In this document: one piece after another, positions 52,659 to 63,170 of the stretch
Layout of the letters: every line of letters starts with the position of its first letter
Numbering within the stretch: position 1 is the first letter of the stretch
Source of the DNA: Xanthomonas hyacinthi
GTDB taxonomy: Bacteria > Pseudomonadota > Gammaproteobacteria > Xanthomonadales > Xanthomonadaceae
Length of the DNA stretch: 64,000 nt
Assembly: GCF_009769165.1 (NCBI RefSeq)
Contig: NZ_CP043476.1
Coordinates: 3,479,001-3,543,000 of the forward strand
Direction: 5' to 3'
The notes under the pieces: generated by a model
What the model saw: only the letters and a program-made list of their open reading frames with translations
What the model was told of the DNA's origin: nothing
Databases searched by the model: none
Made by a program: the position numbers and the translations under genes

Positions 52659-52946
52659 ATGAGCACCACCACCACCATCCGCCTGCCGGACGCGCTCAAG
52701 GCCCGCATCGCCAAGGCGGCGGAAGCGGCCGGCACCACGGCGCACAACTTCATCCTGGAAGCCATCGCCGAGAAGGCCGAGCTGGCCGAGCGGCGCGCCG
52801 ACTTCCACGCCCAGGCCGATCAGCGCTGGGCCGAGTTCCTGGAGACGGGTGAGACCATCCCGTGGGACGAGGCGCGCAGCTACTTCAGGGCCCGGGTTGC
52901 AGGAAAGCCTGCGAAGCGGCCAGTGGCGCGCAAGCTGGAAGACTGA
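52659..52946 (+). CDS. ribbon-helix-helix (CopG/ParD-type) antitoxin
   Basis: The 95-residue protein opens with the RHH beta-strand and helices (TTTTIRLPDALKARIAKAAE, GTTAHNFILEAIAEKAE). A long helix and a flexible tail with PWDEARSYFRARVAGKPAKRP follow; the tail would bind and block the toxin. It starts at an ATG 30 bases after the palindrome and ends one base before the toxin GTG, so the pair is co-translated. The position inside a restriction operon is unusual (see findings). Confidence 0.88.
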   Translation: MSTTTTIRLPDALKARIAKAAEAAGTTAHNFILEAIAEKAELAERRADFHAQADQRWAEFLETGETIPWDEARSYFRARVAGKPAKRPVARKLED

Positions 52947-52947
52947 A

Positions 52948-53247
52948 GTGGCGCGCATTCGCCTCGGCCCCGGCGTGATCGAGGATCTGGAGCGGATCGC
53001 CGCGTATTTGCGCGACCAAGAGAGCGCGCATGCAGAAGAGAGGGCCGAGGAGATCGTCAGCGCGTTCGACGTGCTGGCAGGCAATCCGTTGATCGGCCGT
53101 CCGGTGCATGGAGACAACCGCGAACTGGTGATGGGCCGCGGTTCGCGCGGTGACGTGGCGTTGTATCGCTATGTGGATGTGACCGACACGGTGGTCGTGC
53201 TGGCGATTCGCGCACAGCGGGAGGCGGGCTATGCACGCGACACATGA
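52948..53247 (+). CDS. ParE/RelE-superfamily toxin
   Basis: The 99-residue protein has the ParE/RelE topology: two N-terminal helices (GVIEDLERIAAYLRDQES, ERAEEIVSAFDVL), a GNPLIGRPV turn and a beta-sheet with ELVMGRGSRGDVALYRYV, ending in VVVLAIRAQREAGY. ParE-type members poison gyrase, RelE-type cut mRNA on the ribosome. The AIRAQREAGY end favours ParE. Its end overlaps the hsdR start by 17 bases. Confidence 0.87.
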   Translation: MARIRLGPGVIEDLERIAAYLRDQESAHAEERAEEIVSAFDVLAGNPLIGRPVHGDNRELVMGRGSRGDVALYRYVDVTDTVVVLAIRAQREAGYARDT

Positions 53248-55588
53248 AACCGAGGCGGACACCCGCGCCAACCGTATCGACCCGGTGTTACGGGACGCCG
53301 GCTGGGGTGTGGCGGAGGGCGCGCAGGTCCAGCGCGAACTGATCTGCCCCGGCCGCATCCTCGGCGGCGGCCAGCGTGGCACCGCGCTGTCGGCGGACTA
53401 TGTGCTGCGCTATCGCGGCCGCAAGCTGGCGGTGATCGAGGCCAAGCGCGCCGGGCTGGGCCACACCACGGGCGTGGGCCAGGCCAAGGACTATGCCGGG
53501 CGGCTCAAGGCGCGCTTCGCGTATGCCACCAACGGCATCGGCTGGTATGGCATCGACATGCAGACCGGCGCGGAAGGCGACATCGCCTTGCCGTTCCCGA
53601 CGCCGGAACAACTCTGGCTACGCTGTTTTCCAGACGGCAACGACTGGCGCGAGCGCTTCGGCGCGGTGCCGTTCGAGACCGGCGGCGGCAAGTGGCAGCC
53701 GCGCTACTACCAGCACAACGCCATCACGGCGGTGCTGGACGCCATCGCCAATGACCGCGACCGCATCCTGCTGACCCTGGCCACCGGCACCGGCAAGACC
53801 TCCATCGCGTTCCAGATCGCATGGACGCTGTTCCATTCGAGGTGGAACCTGAGCCGCGACCCGGTGCGCCGTCCGCGCATCCTGTTCCTGGCCGATCGCA
53901 ACATCCTCGCCGACCAAGCCTTCAATGCGTTCAGCGCGTTCCCGCCGGATGCGTTGTGCCGGATCCGTCCGGAGGAGATCCGGAAGAAAGGCGGGATTCC
54001 GCGCAACGCCAGCGTGTTCTTCACCATCTTCCAGACCTTCATGACCGGCGGTGGCGACTCGGAGGACGCATCCGGTGACGCGCAGTTCACGTTCGAAGGC
54101 TACGAGCCGGACTTCTTCGATTTCATCGTCATCGACGAGTGTCACCGCGGCGGCGCCCGTGACGAGAGCACCTGGCGCGCGATCCTCGAGTATTTCAAGC
54201 CCGCGGTGCAGCTCGGTCTGACCGCGACGCCCAAGCGCGACGTCAACGGCGACACCTACGCCTACTTCGGCGAGCCGGTGTACACGTATGCGCTGAAGGA
54301 AGGCATCGGCGATGGCTTCCTGACGCCGTTCAAGGTGCGGCAGATGGCGTCCACGCTCGACGAGTACCGGTTCTCCGAGGGTGACGTGGTGCTGGCAGGC
54401 GAAATCGATCGCGACAGGACCTATACCGAGGCCGACTTCAACACGCGGCTGGTGATCGACCAGCGCGAACGAAGCCGCGTGCAGGAATTCATGGACCAGA
54501 TCGACCAGCGCCAGAAGACCCTGGTGTTCTGCGCCACTCAGGAACACGCCGCGAGGGTGCGCAATTTCATCAACCAGATCAAGGACAACCCCGATCCGCA
54601 CTACTGCGAGCGTGTGACGGCCGACGACGGCGAACTCGGCGAGCGCCACCTGCGCGAGTTCCAGGACAACGAAAGGATCCTGCCGACCATCCTGACCACG
54701 TCGCAGAAGCTCTCCACCGGCGTGGATGCGCTGAACGTGCGCAATATCGTGCTGTTGCGCCCGGTCAGATCGATGATCGAGTTCAAGCAGATCATCGGGC
54801 GCGGCACCCGTACCTTCGAGGGCAAGGATTACTTCACCATCTACGACTTCGTGAAGGCCTACGCGCATTTCAACGACCCGGCGTGGGACGGCGAGCCGTT
54901 GCCGCCAGATGCGCCGCCCGAACCCCGCAGGCCCAGGAGACCTGGCGAGGATGGGATGGATGGGATGGATGGGATGGGGGGTCATCCCACCGGCGTCGGT
55001 GAACCGCCGCCGCCCGAGCGCGTGGTGGTGAGGCTGTCGGATGGCCATGAGCGCAGCATTCGCTACGTGTCGGCCACGACGTACTGGCATGACGGCCGGC
55101 AGATCACAGCGCAGGAGTTCATGCAGCAGTTGTTCGGCGACCTCGGCGCCCTGGTGGCAGACGAGGATGAGTTGCGCGCGGTCTGGAGCGATCCGGACAG
55201 GCGCGAGGCGTTCATCCAGCGCCTTACCGGTCTCGGTTACGACAGCGATCGGCTGGATGACATGCGCCGTCTGATCGACGCGCCCAACAGCGACATCTTC
55301 GACGTGCTGGCCTATGTGCGCTTCACGCTGGCGCCGCGTGCGCGCTCTGCGCGTGTAGCGTCCGCAAAGGAAACCGGCCTGGGGGGTTACGAGCGCGAGA
55401 TGCGCGCATTTCTCGAATTTGTGCTGGATAAGTACCAATACGAAGGAATTCAGGAATTGGCATCAGGCAAGGTTGCCGACTTCTTGCGTATCCGCTACGG
55501 CGGTGTCAATGACGCCAAGCGTGCGCTTGGGAGCGTTGACAACATCCGTCGGGCGTTCGTTGATATTCAGGCCCATTTATTTCGGTGA
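53231..55588 (+). CDS. hsdR: type I restriction endonuclease HsdR (EcoEI type)
   Basis: The 785-residue subunit combines an N-terminal nuclease (SADYVL...AVIEAKR, Asp56, Glu70, Lys72) with an SF2 translocase motor. The motor has Walker A ATGTGKT (about 184-190), DECH (about 302-305), a GLTATPKRD motif and IIGRGTRTFEGK. A C-terminal helical domain (about 590-785) docks it on HsdM/S. The ATG overlaps the toxin end by 17 bases. A linker after the motor carries a repeated GMD/GATGGGATG tract. It cuts foreign unmodified DNA. Confidence 0.95.
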   Translation: MHATHETEADTRANRIDPVLRDAGWGVAEGAQVQRELICPGRILGGGQRGTALSADYVLRYRGRKLAVIEAKRAGLGHTTGVGQAKDYAGRLKARFAYATNGIGWYGIDMQTGAEGDIALPFPTPEQLWLRCFPDGNDWRERFGAVPFETGGGKWQPRYYQHNAITAVLDAIANDRDRILLTLATGTGKTSIAFQIAWTLFHSRWNLSRDPVRRPRILFLADRNILADQAFNAFSAFPPDALCRIRPEEIRKKGGIPRNASVFFTIFQTFMTGGGDSEDASGDAQFTFEGYEPDFFDFIVIDECHRGGARDESTWRAILEYFKPAVQLGLTATPKRDVNGDTYAYFGEPVYTYALKEGIGDGFLTPFKVRQMASTLDEYRFSEGDVVLAGEIDRDRTYTEADFNTRLVIDQRERSRVQEFMDQIDQRQKTLVFCATQEHAARVRNFINQIKDNPDPHYCERVTADDGELGERHLREFQDNERILPTILTTSQKLSTGVDALNVRNIVLLRPVRSMIEFKQIIGRGTRTFEGKDYFTIYDFVKAYAHFNDPAWDGEPLPPDAPPEPRRPRRPGEDGMDGMDGMGGHPTGVGEPPPPERVVVRLSDGHERSIRYVSATTYWHDGRQITAQEFMQQLFGDLGALVADEDELRAVWSDPDRREAFIQRLTGLGYDSDRLDDMRRLIDAPNSDIFDVLAYVRFTLAPRARSARVASAKETGLGGYEREMRAFLEFVLDKYQYEGIQELASGKVADFLRIRYGGVNDAKRALGSVDNIRRAFVDIQAHLFR
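54950..54976 (+). repeat. 9-bp tandem repeat in hsdR linker
   Basis: Three copies of GATGGGATG encode DGMDGMDGM within a proline-rich linker. A multiple of three, so copy changes would keep the frame. Confidence 0.75.
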
Positions 55589-55749
55589 GGCAGAAAATGA
55601 GGCCGGCTCAGGTTTCTCGTGGCCACCGGTACCTTGCGGAAAATCGGGCTGTACCCTTTTTCGAATTGAATGAAATATCGGGTGCATCGTTGCTGTTCCC
55701 CGTTGTGCTTGATGTGGAATTTTCGATAGCATTCTCGGTCTTACGGAGC

Positions 55750-55919
55750 CTCGAAACTCCGCAGACAGCGGTACCCACCTCCGACAAACCGGTGGGTTTT
55801 TTGTGCCTGTAAATTTTGTAGGCGCAGCCGACGCGATGCCTATGTCGGGAGGGCGGCGAATACAACACCCGCAAGGGGGAATACGCCCGCCGGCTGTCTG
55901 CGGTTTCGAGCCTCCCGAC
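55750..55919 (+). repeat. structured element with covarying stems, copy 2
   Basis: Outer arms CTCGAAAC (55750-55757) and GCAGACAGC (55761-55769) are answered by GCTGTCTGC (55893-55901) and GTTTCGAG (55903-55910). Inside lies a terminator hairpin. GTCGGGAGG (55844-55852) can pair with CCTCCCGAC (55911-55919) beyond the outer arm, giving either a pseudoknot or an alternative fold. Between them GGGCGGCGAATACAACACCC is conserved with copy 1. The outer stems differ from copy 1 by four compensated base pairs. Confidence 0.7.
55773..55803 (+). terminator. terminator hairpin inside structured element copy 2
   Basis: ACCCACC, an 11-base loop and GGTGGGT followed by a six-T run. It could end hsdR transcription 185 bases after the hsdR stop. 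It is conserved in copy 1. Confidence 0.7.
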
Positions 55920-55952
55920 TTCCCGTCCGCCGTTCGCGGCGGGCGGGTCACT

Positions 55953-56114
55953 TCATGGAACGAGGAGGCACAGGTAGCCGCCGTCGGCGCCGACGAAGCG
56001 GCTGGCGAGGTTGGTGCGCACCTTGCCGTCGGCGAAGTTCTGCACGTAGACGCTGGCCCATCAGCGGCCTGCGGATCCTGGCAGCGCAGGTCGAGGTCGT
56101 CGCGGGCGTAGCTG
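55953..56114 (-). pseudogene. 3' end of an unidentified gene, frameshifted
   Basis: On the minus strand the sequence reads SYARDDLDLRCQDPQA, then after a frame change WASVYVQNFADGKVRTNL and a SRFVGADGGYLCLLVP tail before a stop. The fluent protein sense on both sides of the break suggests a lost or gained base in a real gene end. The family is not recognised, and the upstream part is missing because the GGDEF remnant starts at once. Confidence 0.5.
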
Positions 56115-56450
56115 TTCCCCGCGCAGCCCGGCGACGACTGGTCGCTGAGCCTGCGTATCGCCGACGCCGCGCTGTACCGGGCCAAGCACGGCGGCCGCGA
56201 ACGCTGGGTCGCGCTCGTCCTGCGCGACACGGCTGCCGCGCTGGCCGAGGCCGGCCCGGATCTGCCGCTCGACGCGCTGCAGGCGCTAGGAACTACTGCT
56301 GCAGCGCGGTGGGACGGTGGAGCAGCCGGTCGCGACAATCGAGTGCGCCGACGACTGGCAGCGCGTTCGCCGAGCCGCGGCCCAGCGTGTGTCCGCTGGG
56401 CGTATACGGCAGCAGCCGGCGGTGCATCCGCCGCGCTTTCGCGTGCGTGA
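56115..56450 (+). pseudogene. 3' remnant of a GGDEF diguanylate cyclase gene
   Basis: The frame reads DDWSLSLRIADAALYRAKHG then GRERW, the last helix-strand of a GGDEF domain, followed by an alanine-rich tail to a stop at 56448. The GGDEF active site itself and all upstream sequence are absent, so it cannot make cyclic-di-GMP. Confidence 0.7.
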
Positions 56451-56622
56451 CTTTCCCAGCGAGGCGCAACTCAGGCAACTGGCATGACCTAGCCGCTGTC
56501 ATCGGATCGGCATAGCGGGGTCCAGGCGGCCCGACCTGATTGCCTGCTGTCTGTGTTCCAGGCGGCCGCGTCGAACGCGCCACGCCGTCTGTATCCTGCA
56601 CCGGCCCATTCGAAGAGCCCCC

Positions 56623-59292
56623 ATGCGCCAGATCCTGACGACCGCTATCGCCCTGGCCTTGGCCAGCGCCTCGCCGTGCACGTTCGCCCAGCCGGAACCT
56701 CCTGCGCCCAGCGTCGTCGCCGCGCCGGCCGCCGCGGTCACCACGCAATTGCCGCGCACCGCCAGGCCGCGCCATTACGCGCTGGAGATCACCCCGCACG
56801 CCGACAAGATGACGTTCGACGGCAAGGTCCGCATCGAGCTCGACGTGCTGCAGGCCACCGACCGCATCGTGCTGCAGGCGGCCAACCTGCGCTTCGGCCG
56901 CAGCACCCTGACCGGCGGCAAAGCAACAGCCGCGATGGTCGCCAAGGTCGCCACCGACGCCGCGGCGCAGACCGCCAGCTTCGTCTTCGACGCGCCGCTG
57001 GCGCCGGGCCGCTACGCGCTGTCCATCGACTACAGCGGCGTCATCAACACCCAGCCCAACGGCCTGTTCGCGCTGGACTACGCCACCCCGCACGGCCAGC
57101 GCCGCGCGCTGTATACGCAGTTCGAGAGCTCCGACGCGCGCCGTTTCCTTCCTTCCTGGGACGAACCCGACTTCAAGGCCAGCTTCGACCTGACGGTGAA
57201 TGCACCCGCCACGCAGATGGTGGTCGGCAACATGCCCGTGGCCGCCACCACCGACCTCGGCAATGGCCTGAAGCGCGTCGCGTTCCAGACCACGCCGAAG
57301 ATGTCCACCTACCTGTTGTTCCTGGGCATGGGCGATTTCGAGCGCGCCGCGCTCAAAGGCGACAACGGCACCGAGATCGGCGTGATCGCGCAGCAGGGCA
57401 AGGCCGAGCAGGCGCGCTTCGCGCTGGAGTCCGGCCGCGACGTGCTGCGCGAATACAACGACTACTTCGGCGTGCGCTATCCGCTGCCCAAGCTGGACAA
57501 CATCGCCGCGCCGGGCAGCAGCCAGTTCTTCGGCGCCATGGAAAACTGGGGCGCCATCTTCACCTTCGAGCATTCGTTGCTGCTGGATCCGGCGGTGTCG
57601 GGCGTGACCGATCGGCAAAGCGTGTTCACCACCGCCGCGCACGAGATCGCGCACCAATGGTTCGGCGACCTGGTGACCATGGCCTGGTGGGACGACCTGT
57701 GGCTCAACGAAGGCTTCGCCACCTGGCTGGAAGGCCGCACCACCGCCAGGCTGCATCCGGAATGGGATATCGACAAGACCGGCGCGGCCTACGTCAGCCG
57801 CGCCGCCATGGGCAGCGATGCCTACGCCACCACCCACCCGGTGGTGCAGAAGGTGGCGATCGCCGAACAGGCCAGCCAGGCCGCTGACGGCATCACCTAC
57901 GGGAAGGGCTCGGCGGTGATCGGCATGCTCGAGGATTACGTCGGTGCCGATGCATGGCGCGATGGCGTGCGCCGCTACATCAAGAAGCGCGCCTACGGCA
58001 ACGCGGTCACCAGCGACCTGTGGCAGGAAATCGACGCCGCCGCGCCCGGCAGGCGGTTCCTGCAGGTGGCGCACGACTTCACCCTGCAGCCCGGCGTGCC
58101 GCTGATCAAGGTCGCCGCCAGCTGCAGCGCCGGGACCACCACGGTCCATCTCGAGCAGGGCGAGTACACCCTCGACCGCCCCGACAAGCAACCGCTGCGC
58201 TGGCATGTGCCGGTGGCCGTGCGCAGCGGCGGCAGCGAGTTGCGCGTGCTGGTGGACGGCAGCGCGCAGCTGCAACTGCCCGGCTGCGCCGCACCGGTGC
58301 TGGTCAATGCCGGGCAGAAGGGCTACTACCGCACGCTCTACGCACCCGCACAGTTCAAGGCGCTGACCGCCGGTTTCGGCACCTTGCCGGTGGTGGACCA
58401 GCTCGGCGTGCTGCTGGACACCAGCGCACTGGGCGCCGTCGGCCTGCAGCCGCAATCGGATCTGCTCGACCTGGCCGGCAAGGTGCCGGTGGGCGCGGCA
58501 TCGGACCTGTGGGCCATGGTGTCCGGCGTTTACGCCGGCATCGACGACCTGTTCCAGGCCGACCCCAAGGGCCAGGCCGCCTGGCGCCGCTACGCGCTGT
58601 CGCGGCTGTTGCCGGAGTTCGCCACGCTGGGCTGGGACGACCGCGACGGCGACTCCGCCCAGGTCAAGCAACTGCGTGTGAGCCTGATCGATATGCTCGG
58701 CGGCATGGGCGAGGCAGACGTGATCGCCGAAGCGCGCCACCGCTTCGCCGCATTCCAGGCCGACCCCACGGCGTTGTCGCCGGAACTGCGCATCAGCGTG
58801 CTCGGCATCGTCGCGCGCACCGCCGACGCCGCAACCTGGGACGCGCTGCACCGCATGGCGCAGCAGGAAACCTCCTCAATGATCCACAACCAGGACTACC
58901 TGCTGCTGGCCGCCGCCAAGGACGCCACGCTCGCGCAACGCGCCCTGGACATGGCGCTGACCGACGAGCCTGGCGCCACCAACAGCGCCGCCATGATCTC
59001 GGTGGTATCCGGCGAGCATCCGGACCTGGCCTTCGATTTCGCCGTGGCCCATCGCGCGCGCGTGGACACGCTGATCGACTCCAACTCGCGCCCCCGCTAC
59101 TACCCGCGTCTGGGTGCCGGCTCCATCGACCTGCAGATGGCCGACAAGATCAAGGCGTATGCCGACCGCTCCCTCGCTCCCACCTTGCGCCGCGATGCAG
59201 AAGTGGCCATCGCCAACATCCGGACACGGGCGAAGCTGCGTGCGCAGCGGTTGCCGCAGATCAGGGCGTGGTTGGTGGCGCGCAAGGGGTGA
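56623..59292 (+). CDS. secreted M1-family metallo-aminopeptidase
   Basis: The 889-residue protein has a Sec signal (MRQILTTAIALALAS to AQP) and the M1 layout: an N-terminal beta domain, substrate-binding GAMENWG (304-310), and the zinc motif HEIAHQWFG with His340, Glu341, His344 and Glu363 in NEGFA. A C-terminal ERAP1-like helical domain runs from about residue 560. It removes N-terminal amino acids from peptides in the periplasm or outside the cell. Downstream it ends before a GC-rich hairpin. It is not linked by sequence to the neighbouring genes. Confidence 0.95.
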   Translation: MRQILTTAIALALASASPCTFAQPEPPAPSVVAAPAAAVTTQLPRTARPRHYALEITPHADKMTFDGKVRIELDVLQATDRIVLQAANLRFGRSTLTGGKATAAMVAKVATDAAAQTASFVFDAPLAPGRYALSIDYSGVINTQPNGLFALDYATPHGQRRALYTQFESSDARRFLPSWDEPDFKASFDLTVNAPATQMVVGNMPVAATTDLGNGLKRVAFQTTPKMSTYLLFLGMGDFERAALKGDNGTEIGVIAQQGKAEQARFALESGRDVLREYNDYFGVRYPLPKLDNIAAPGSSQFFGAMENWGAIFTFEHSLLLDPAVSGVTDRQSVFTTAAHEIAHQWFGDLVTMAWWDDLWLNEGFATWLEGRTTARLHPEWDIDKTGAAYVSRAAMGSDAYATTHPVVQKVAIAEQASQAADGITYGKGSAVIGMLEDYVGADAWRDGVRRYIKKRAYGNAVTSDLWQEIDAAAPGRRFLQVAHDFTLQPGVPLIKVAASCSAGTTTVHLEQGEYTLDRPDKQPLRWHVPVAVRSGGSELRVLVDGSAQLQLPGCAAPVLVNAGQKGYYRTLYAPAQFKALTAGFGTLPVVDQLGVLLDTSALGAVGLQPQSDLLDLAGKVPVGAASDLWAMVSGVYAGIDDLFQADPKGQAAWRRYALSRLLPEFATLGWDDRDGDSAQVKQLRVSLIDMLGGMGEADVIAEARHRFAAFQADPTALSPELRISVLGIVARTADAATWDALHRMAQQETSSMIHNQDYLLLAAAKDATLAQRALDMALTDEPGATNSAAMISVVSGEHPDLAFDFAVAHRARVDTLIDSNSRPRYYPRLGAGSIDLQMADKIKAYADRSLAPTLRRDAEVAIANIRTRAKLRAQRLPQIRAWLVARKG

Positions 59293-59365
59293 GGCCTGGC
59301 GGTTGCCGACTGAGCGCCCGGCCGGCTGCTGGCGGGAGCGCTTCTGAGGGGAGTGCAAAAGGCTC

Positions 59366-59410
59366 CTGATCAGTGGCCCAACCCGGCCGGCCGGGTGGGG
59401 CCGCTGATCA
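59366..59410. other. GC-rich palindrome after the aminopeptidase gene
   Basis: CTGATCAG, a GGCCC-type stem and CCGGCCGGCCGG form a nested inverted repeat closing with GGGGCC and CTGATCAG. No T run follows. It may stop transcripts from either side. Confidence 0.5.
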
Positions 59411-59438
59411 GCATGTGCTGGTCAGCACGTCGCGGTCG

Positions 59439-59477
59439 CCGCGTGAGGCTGCCGCGTGAGGCTGCCGCGTGAGGCTG
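59439..59477. repeat. 13-bp tandem repeat, three copies
   Basis: CCGCGTGAGGCTG is repeated three times exactly, in the gap between the aminopeptidase and S4 genes. It is a likely variable-number tandem repeat. Confidence 0.85.
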
Positions 59478-59515
59478 CCGGGAACGCCGCGGCGCGCAGG
59501 CCGCGCCGCCTGCGC

Positions 59516-59737
59516 TCATACCTTGCCGATCACCCGGATCTGCACCTCGTCCAGCGCGACCACCTGGCCCGCGTGGATCTTGCAGGCCTTGCGCAGCTCG
59601 ACTTCGCCGTCCACGCGCACCTGGCCTTCGCTGATCACGGTCTTGGCCGCGCCGCCGCTGTCGCACACGCCGGTCAGTTTCAGCAGGTGCTTGAGTTCGA
59701 CGTAGTCGCTTTCTAACTGGAGATCGATGGTCTGCAT
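59516..59737 (-). CDS. S4-domain RNA-binding protein (YbcJ-like)
   Basis: The 73-residue protein is a lone S4 domain: YVELKHLLKLTGVCDSGGAAK followed by VISEGQVRVDGEVELRKACKI and a beta-strand end. Small S4 proteins bind structured RNA, and YbcJ is the closest known type. The ATG at 59737 gives the family's usual length. Its start overlaps the end of the next gene upstream. Confidence 0.92.
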   Translation of the reverse strand: MQTIDLQLESDYVELKHLLKLTGVCDSGGAAKTVISEGQVRVDGEVELRKACKIHAGQVVALDEVQIRVIGKV

Positions 59738-60111
59738 TGGGGGGCGCTGTTCGGAAATCGGCGCCCATTGTCGGTCATCCGCGGACGAAACGCTCGGACT
59801 TCGCACCAACGCTCGGACTTCGCGCCGCGCCACGCCGCGAAGGACATCTGCGCGCTCACCGCGCCGCAGCGGCTGCCGCGCTCAAGCGTCAGCACCGGCA
59901 CCCACGGCAGCCGCCACGACAGCCCGCAGACCACGCCGCTGCCGACGTACCAGCGGCGGGTGCGCGCGATCCGGCGCTGGATCTGCAGCACCGGCGCGCC
60001 GTAGTCGATATGCAGCAGCCGGCCCGGCACGCTGCCGGCCACCTGCGCCGCAATGCCGCGGTGCGCCTGGAACAGCGTGGCGAAGTCGGTGGGGGTGGGA
60101 GCGTCGGGCAT
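59713..60111 (-). CDS. hypothetical protein, possibly small RNA/ribosome-linked
   Basis: The 132-residue frame has plausible protein sense in its first 95 residues (DFATLFQAHRGIAAQ, HIDYGAPVLQIQRRIART, WRLPWVPVLTLERG) and a less convincing, basic tail that overlaps the S4 gene start by 25 bases. It is read in the same direction as the S4 gene. No domain is recognised. It could be a short gene with a later frameshift, since the tail from about residue 95 is weak. Confidence 0.5.
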   Translation of the reverse strand: MPDAPTPTDFATLFQAHRGIAAQVAGSVPGRLLHIDYGAPVLQIQRRIARTRRWYVGSGVVCGLSWRLPWVPVLTLERGSRCGAVSAQMSFAAWRGAKSERWCEVRAFRPRMTDNGRRFPNSAPQCRPSISS

Positions 60112-60270
60112 GGGACCGGTCGTGCAAGGTGCTGCAAGGTGGTTCGCGGCAGGCCGGGGTTTCTCACGCCTGAACGGCGTCGTTCACCCGGTTTCGACAT
60201 GCGGCCCGCCAAGGCGCACAATGCGCTTCTTTGCGCCTGCCGGTTCTCTGCGGCGCCTCCGGAGTCTCCC

Positions 60271-62277
<2,007 letters not shown>

Positions 62278-62283
62278 AGAGCC

Positions 62284-62418
62284 GGGAATAGGGAGTAGGG
62301 AATCGGGAAATGGGGGCGTTCCCGCTGCCGCACCCCGCCTTCCTTCCCGGAGCTAGCCATTGCCTCAGATGGCAGCAGCCCGCTCTTGCCACTCCCGATT
62401 CCCCATTCCCCATTCCCA
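62284..62418. repeat. inverted GGGAATC-type repeat tracts
   Basis: GGGAATAGGGAGTAGGGAAT at 62284-62303 and its complement-type tract (CGATTCCCCATTCCCCATT, 62396-62418) could pair across the gap between deaD and rluF. It matches the class of repeats at 17498, 43795 and 47486. Confidence 0.6.
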
Positions 62419-62423
62419 GCTCA

Positions 62424-63143
62424 ATGTCCACCCGCCTCAACAAGCACATCGCCGAAACCGGCTACTGTTCGCGCCGCGAGGCCGACCGCCTGATCGCCGC
62501 GCGCCGCGTCACCGTCAACGGCCGGCCCGGCGGGGTCGGCGCGGTGGTGGGCGAGGGCGACGAGGTGCAGGTCGATGGACAGCCGCTGCGCGCGCGCGCC
62601 AAGCTCAAATCCGGCCGCCGCCACGTCTATATCGCGCTGAACAAGCCGGTCGGGGTGACTTGCACCACCGAGCGCGAGGTCAAGGGCAACATCGTCGATT
62701 TCGTCGGCCACGAGCAGCGCATCTTCCCGGTCGGGCGCCTGGACAAGGAGTCCGAGGGGCTGATCCTGATGACCAGCAACGGCGACATCGTCAACGAGAT
62801 CCTGCGCGCGGAGAACCGCCACCAGAAGGAATACCTGGTGGCGGTGAACAAGCCGGTCACGGACGAATTCCTGCGCGGCATGGCGCGCGGGGTGCGCGTG
62901 CACAACGAGACCACGCTGCCGTGCCGCACCGCGCGCATCGCCAAGTTCGGCTTCCGCATCGTGCTCGAGCAGGGCCTGAACCGGCAGATCCGGCTGATGG
63001 CCGCCGCGTTCGACTACCGCGTCACCCAACTGCGCCGGGTGCGCATCGACAACATCAAGCTCGGCGCGCTGAAGCCGGGCCAGTGGCGCAACCTCGCCGA
63101 GCAGGAGCTGCGCGGCCTGCTGCCGCAACGCGATGCGTTCTGA
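62424..63143 (+). CDS. rluF: 23S rRNA pseudouridine synthase, RluF-type
   Basis: The 239-residue protein has an N-terminal S4 domain (RLNKHIAETGYCSRREADRLI) and the RsuA/RluB/E/F catalytic core, with Asp107 in the GRLDKESEGLILMT motif, then GLNRQIRLMAAAF. It modifies a uridine of 23S rRNA. The RluF type with ALNKPVGVTCTTE fits best. The repeat tract just upstream may carry part of its leader. Confidence 0.92.
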   Translation: MSTRLNKHIAETGYCSRREADRLIAARRVTVNGRPGGVGAVVGEGDEVQVDGQPLRARAKLKSGRRHVYIALNKPVGVTCTTEREVKGNIVDFVGHEQRIFPVGRLDKESEGLILMTSNGDIVNEILRAENRHQKEYLVAVNKPVTDEFLRGMARGVRVHNETTLPCRTARIAKFGFRIVLEQGLNRQIRLMAAAFDYRVTQLRRVRIDNIKLGALKPGQWRNLAEQELRGLLPQRDAF

Positions 63144-63170
63144 GCGCGGCGGCCGCGCCGTGCGGCGGGT

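Larger units (their letters stand above)
55589..56622. other. debris zone between hsdR and the aminopeptidase gene
   Basis: No intact gene is seen in this 1-kb stretch. It holds copy 2 of the structured element (55750-55919) and two gene remnants that abut at 56114/56115. A short frame over 55585-55812 ends inside the element with SDKPVGFLCL, so that tail is element-derived. The last 170 bases before the aminopeptidase hold its promoter region. Confidence 0.6.

Noticed and set aside
55585..55812. A 75-residue gene after hsdR
   Set aside because: Its C-terminus is encoded by the structured element and its start overlaps the hsdR end region; codon use is not convincing.
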